The notes below the pieces were generated by a model, which was given only the letters and a program-made list of their open reading frames with translations, ran no database searches and was not told the origin of the DNA. A DNA stretch of 34,517 bases from NCBI GenBank assembly GCA_902773135.1, contig CACYDP010000133.1, positions 1 to 34,517 on the forward strand, given 5' to 3'. Source of the DNA: an uncultured Ruminococcus sp. (GTDB lineage Bacteria > Bacillota > Clostridia > Oscillospirales > Acutalibacteraceae). The translations under genes were made by a program, and so were the position numbers. This document shows positions 34,412 through 34,517 of the stretch, piece by piece (the first letter of the stretch is position 1; each line of letters opens with the position of its first letter).

Positions 34412-34517
34412 ATGTTGGCATCTTCCTATCTTCCCGGGCAGTCACCCACCAAGTATTTTCGGCACTATTGAGCTTAACTTCCGTGTTCGGTATGGGAACG
34501 GGTGGACCCTCAACGTC
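34412..34517 (-). rRNA. rrf: 5S ribosomal RNA, 5' end cut by window edge
   Basis: The minus strand reads GGGTCCACCCGTTCCCATAC, then CGAACACGGAAGTTAAGC and GGTGGGTGACTGCCCGGGA, the conserved core of bacterial 5S rRNA. About 106 bases of the usual 117 are in view; the missing bases are the 5' end. The 3' end GCCAACA is set at about 34412-34413. The rest of the rRNA operon should lie beyond the window. Confidence 0.95.

Noticed and set aside
1..34517. CRISPR array, insertion sequence or prophage genes
   Set aside because: No regularly spaced direct repeats with spacers, no transposase or integrase motifs and no phage structural genes were seen on either strand.

Overview
The window looks like a chromosomal segment of a low-GC, Gram-positive anaerobe of the Clostridia, most like Ruminococcus and other Oscillospiraceae. 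This rests on AT-rich spacers, strong GGAGG-type ribosome sites, frequent TTG starts, consensus sigma-A promoters and the gene families present. It is inference, because no database search was possible.

Left block (about 150-15857): a tellurite-resistance-type (Ter) stress system with its associated 'biosynthetic module' occupies nearly half the window. A plus-strand operon carries a rhomboid protease, a three-repeat YceG-like protein, TelA, three TerD paralogues, an uncharacterised 103-aa protein and a SHOCT-like coiled-coil protein, and ends at a strong bidirectional terminator. A convergent minus-strand operon carries a C-C bond lyase, a PRTase-TRSP protein and a PRTase(StiP)-PELOTA protein. 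Divergent from that lies an unusual protein that joins a single YceG-like unit to a cytosolic trypsin-like protease. It is followed by a PMCA-type Ca2+ P-type ATPase and the Ter-family HAD phosphatase, which overlaps a MATE transporter gene. Published comparative genomics (Anantharaman, Iyer and Aravind) predicts that such PRTase/lyase/HAD sets make a nucleoside-like metabolite for Ter signalling. The ATP-grasp and TerC partners often seen elsewhere are not in this window.

Middle (17323-25045): a SulP anion transporter with a STAS domain and an extra C-terminal region, a 1281-aa soluble PAS/GGDEF/EAL/GGDEF c-di-GMP protein, a membrane protein of unknown function, and a tRNA-Arg(ACG) followed by a perfect 21-bp hairpin.

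Right (25265-34517): housekeeping genes. On the minus strand are rbfA and an unknown gene. On the plus strand is an operon of two M16 peptidase homologues (the first lacking the zinc motif), lgt, folD and a DegT-type aminotransferase, followed by separately promoted prfC and a CBS-domain gene. The window closes inside a 5S rRNA gene on the minus strand, the tail of an rRNA operon, with its terminator.

The best candidate for something undescribed is the YceG-unit/trypsin fusion embedded in the Ter module. Next are the HAD gene, which starts directly behind an intrinsic terminator without a Shine-Dalgarno, and the regularly spaced operator-like repeats upstream of the ter operon.
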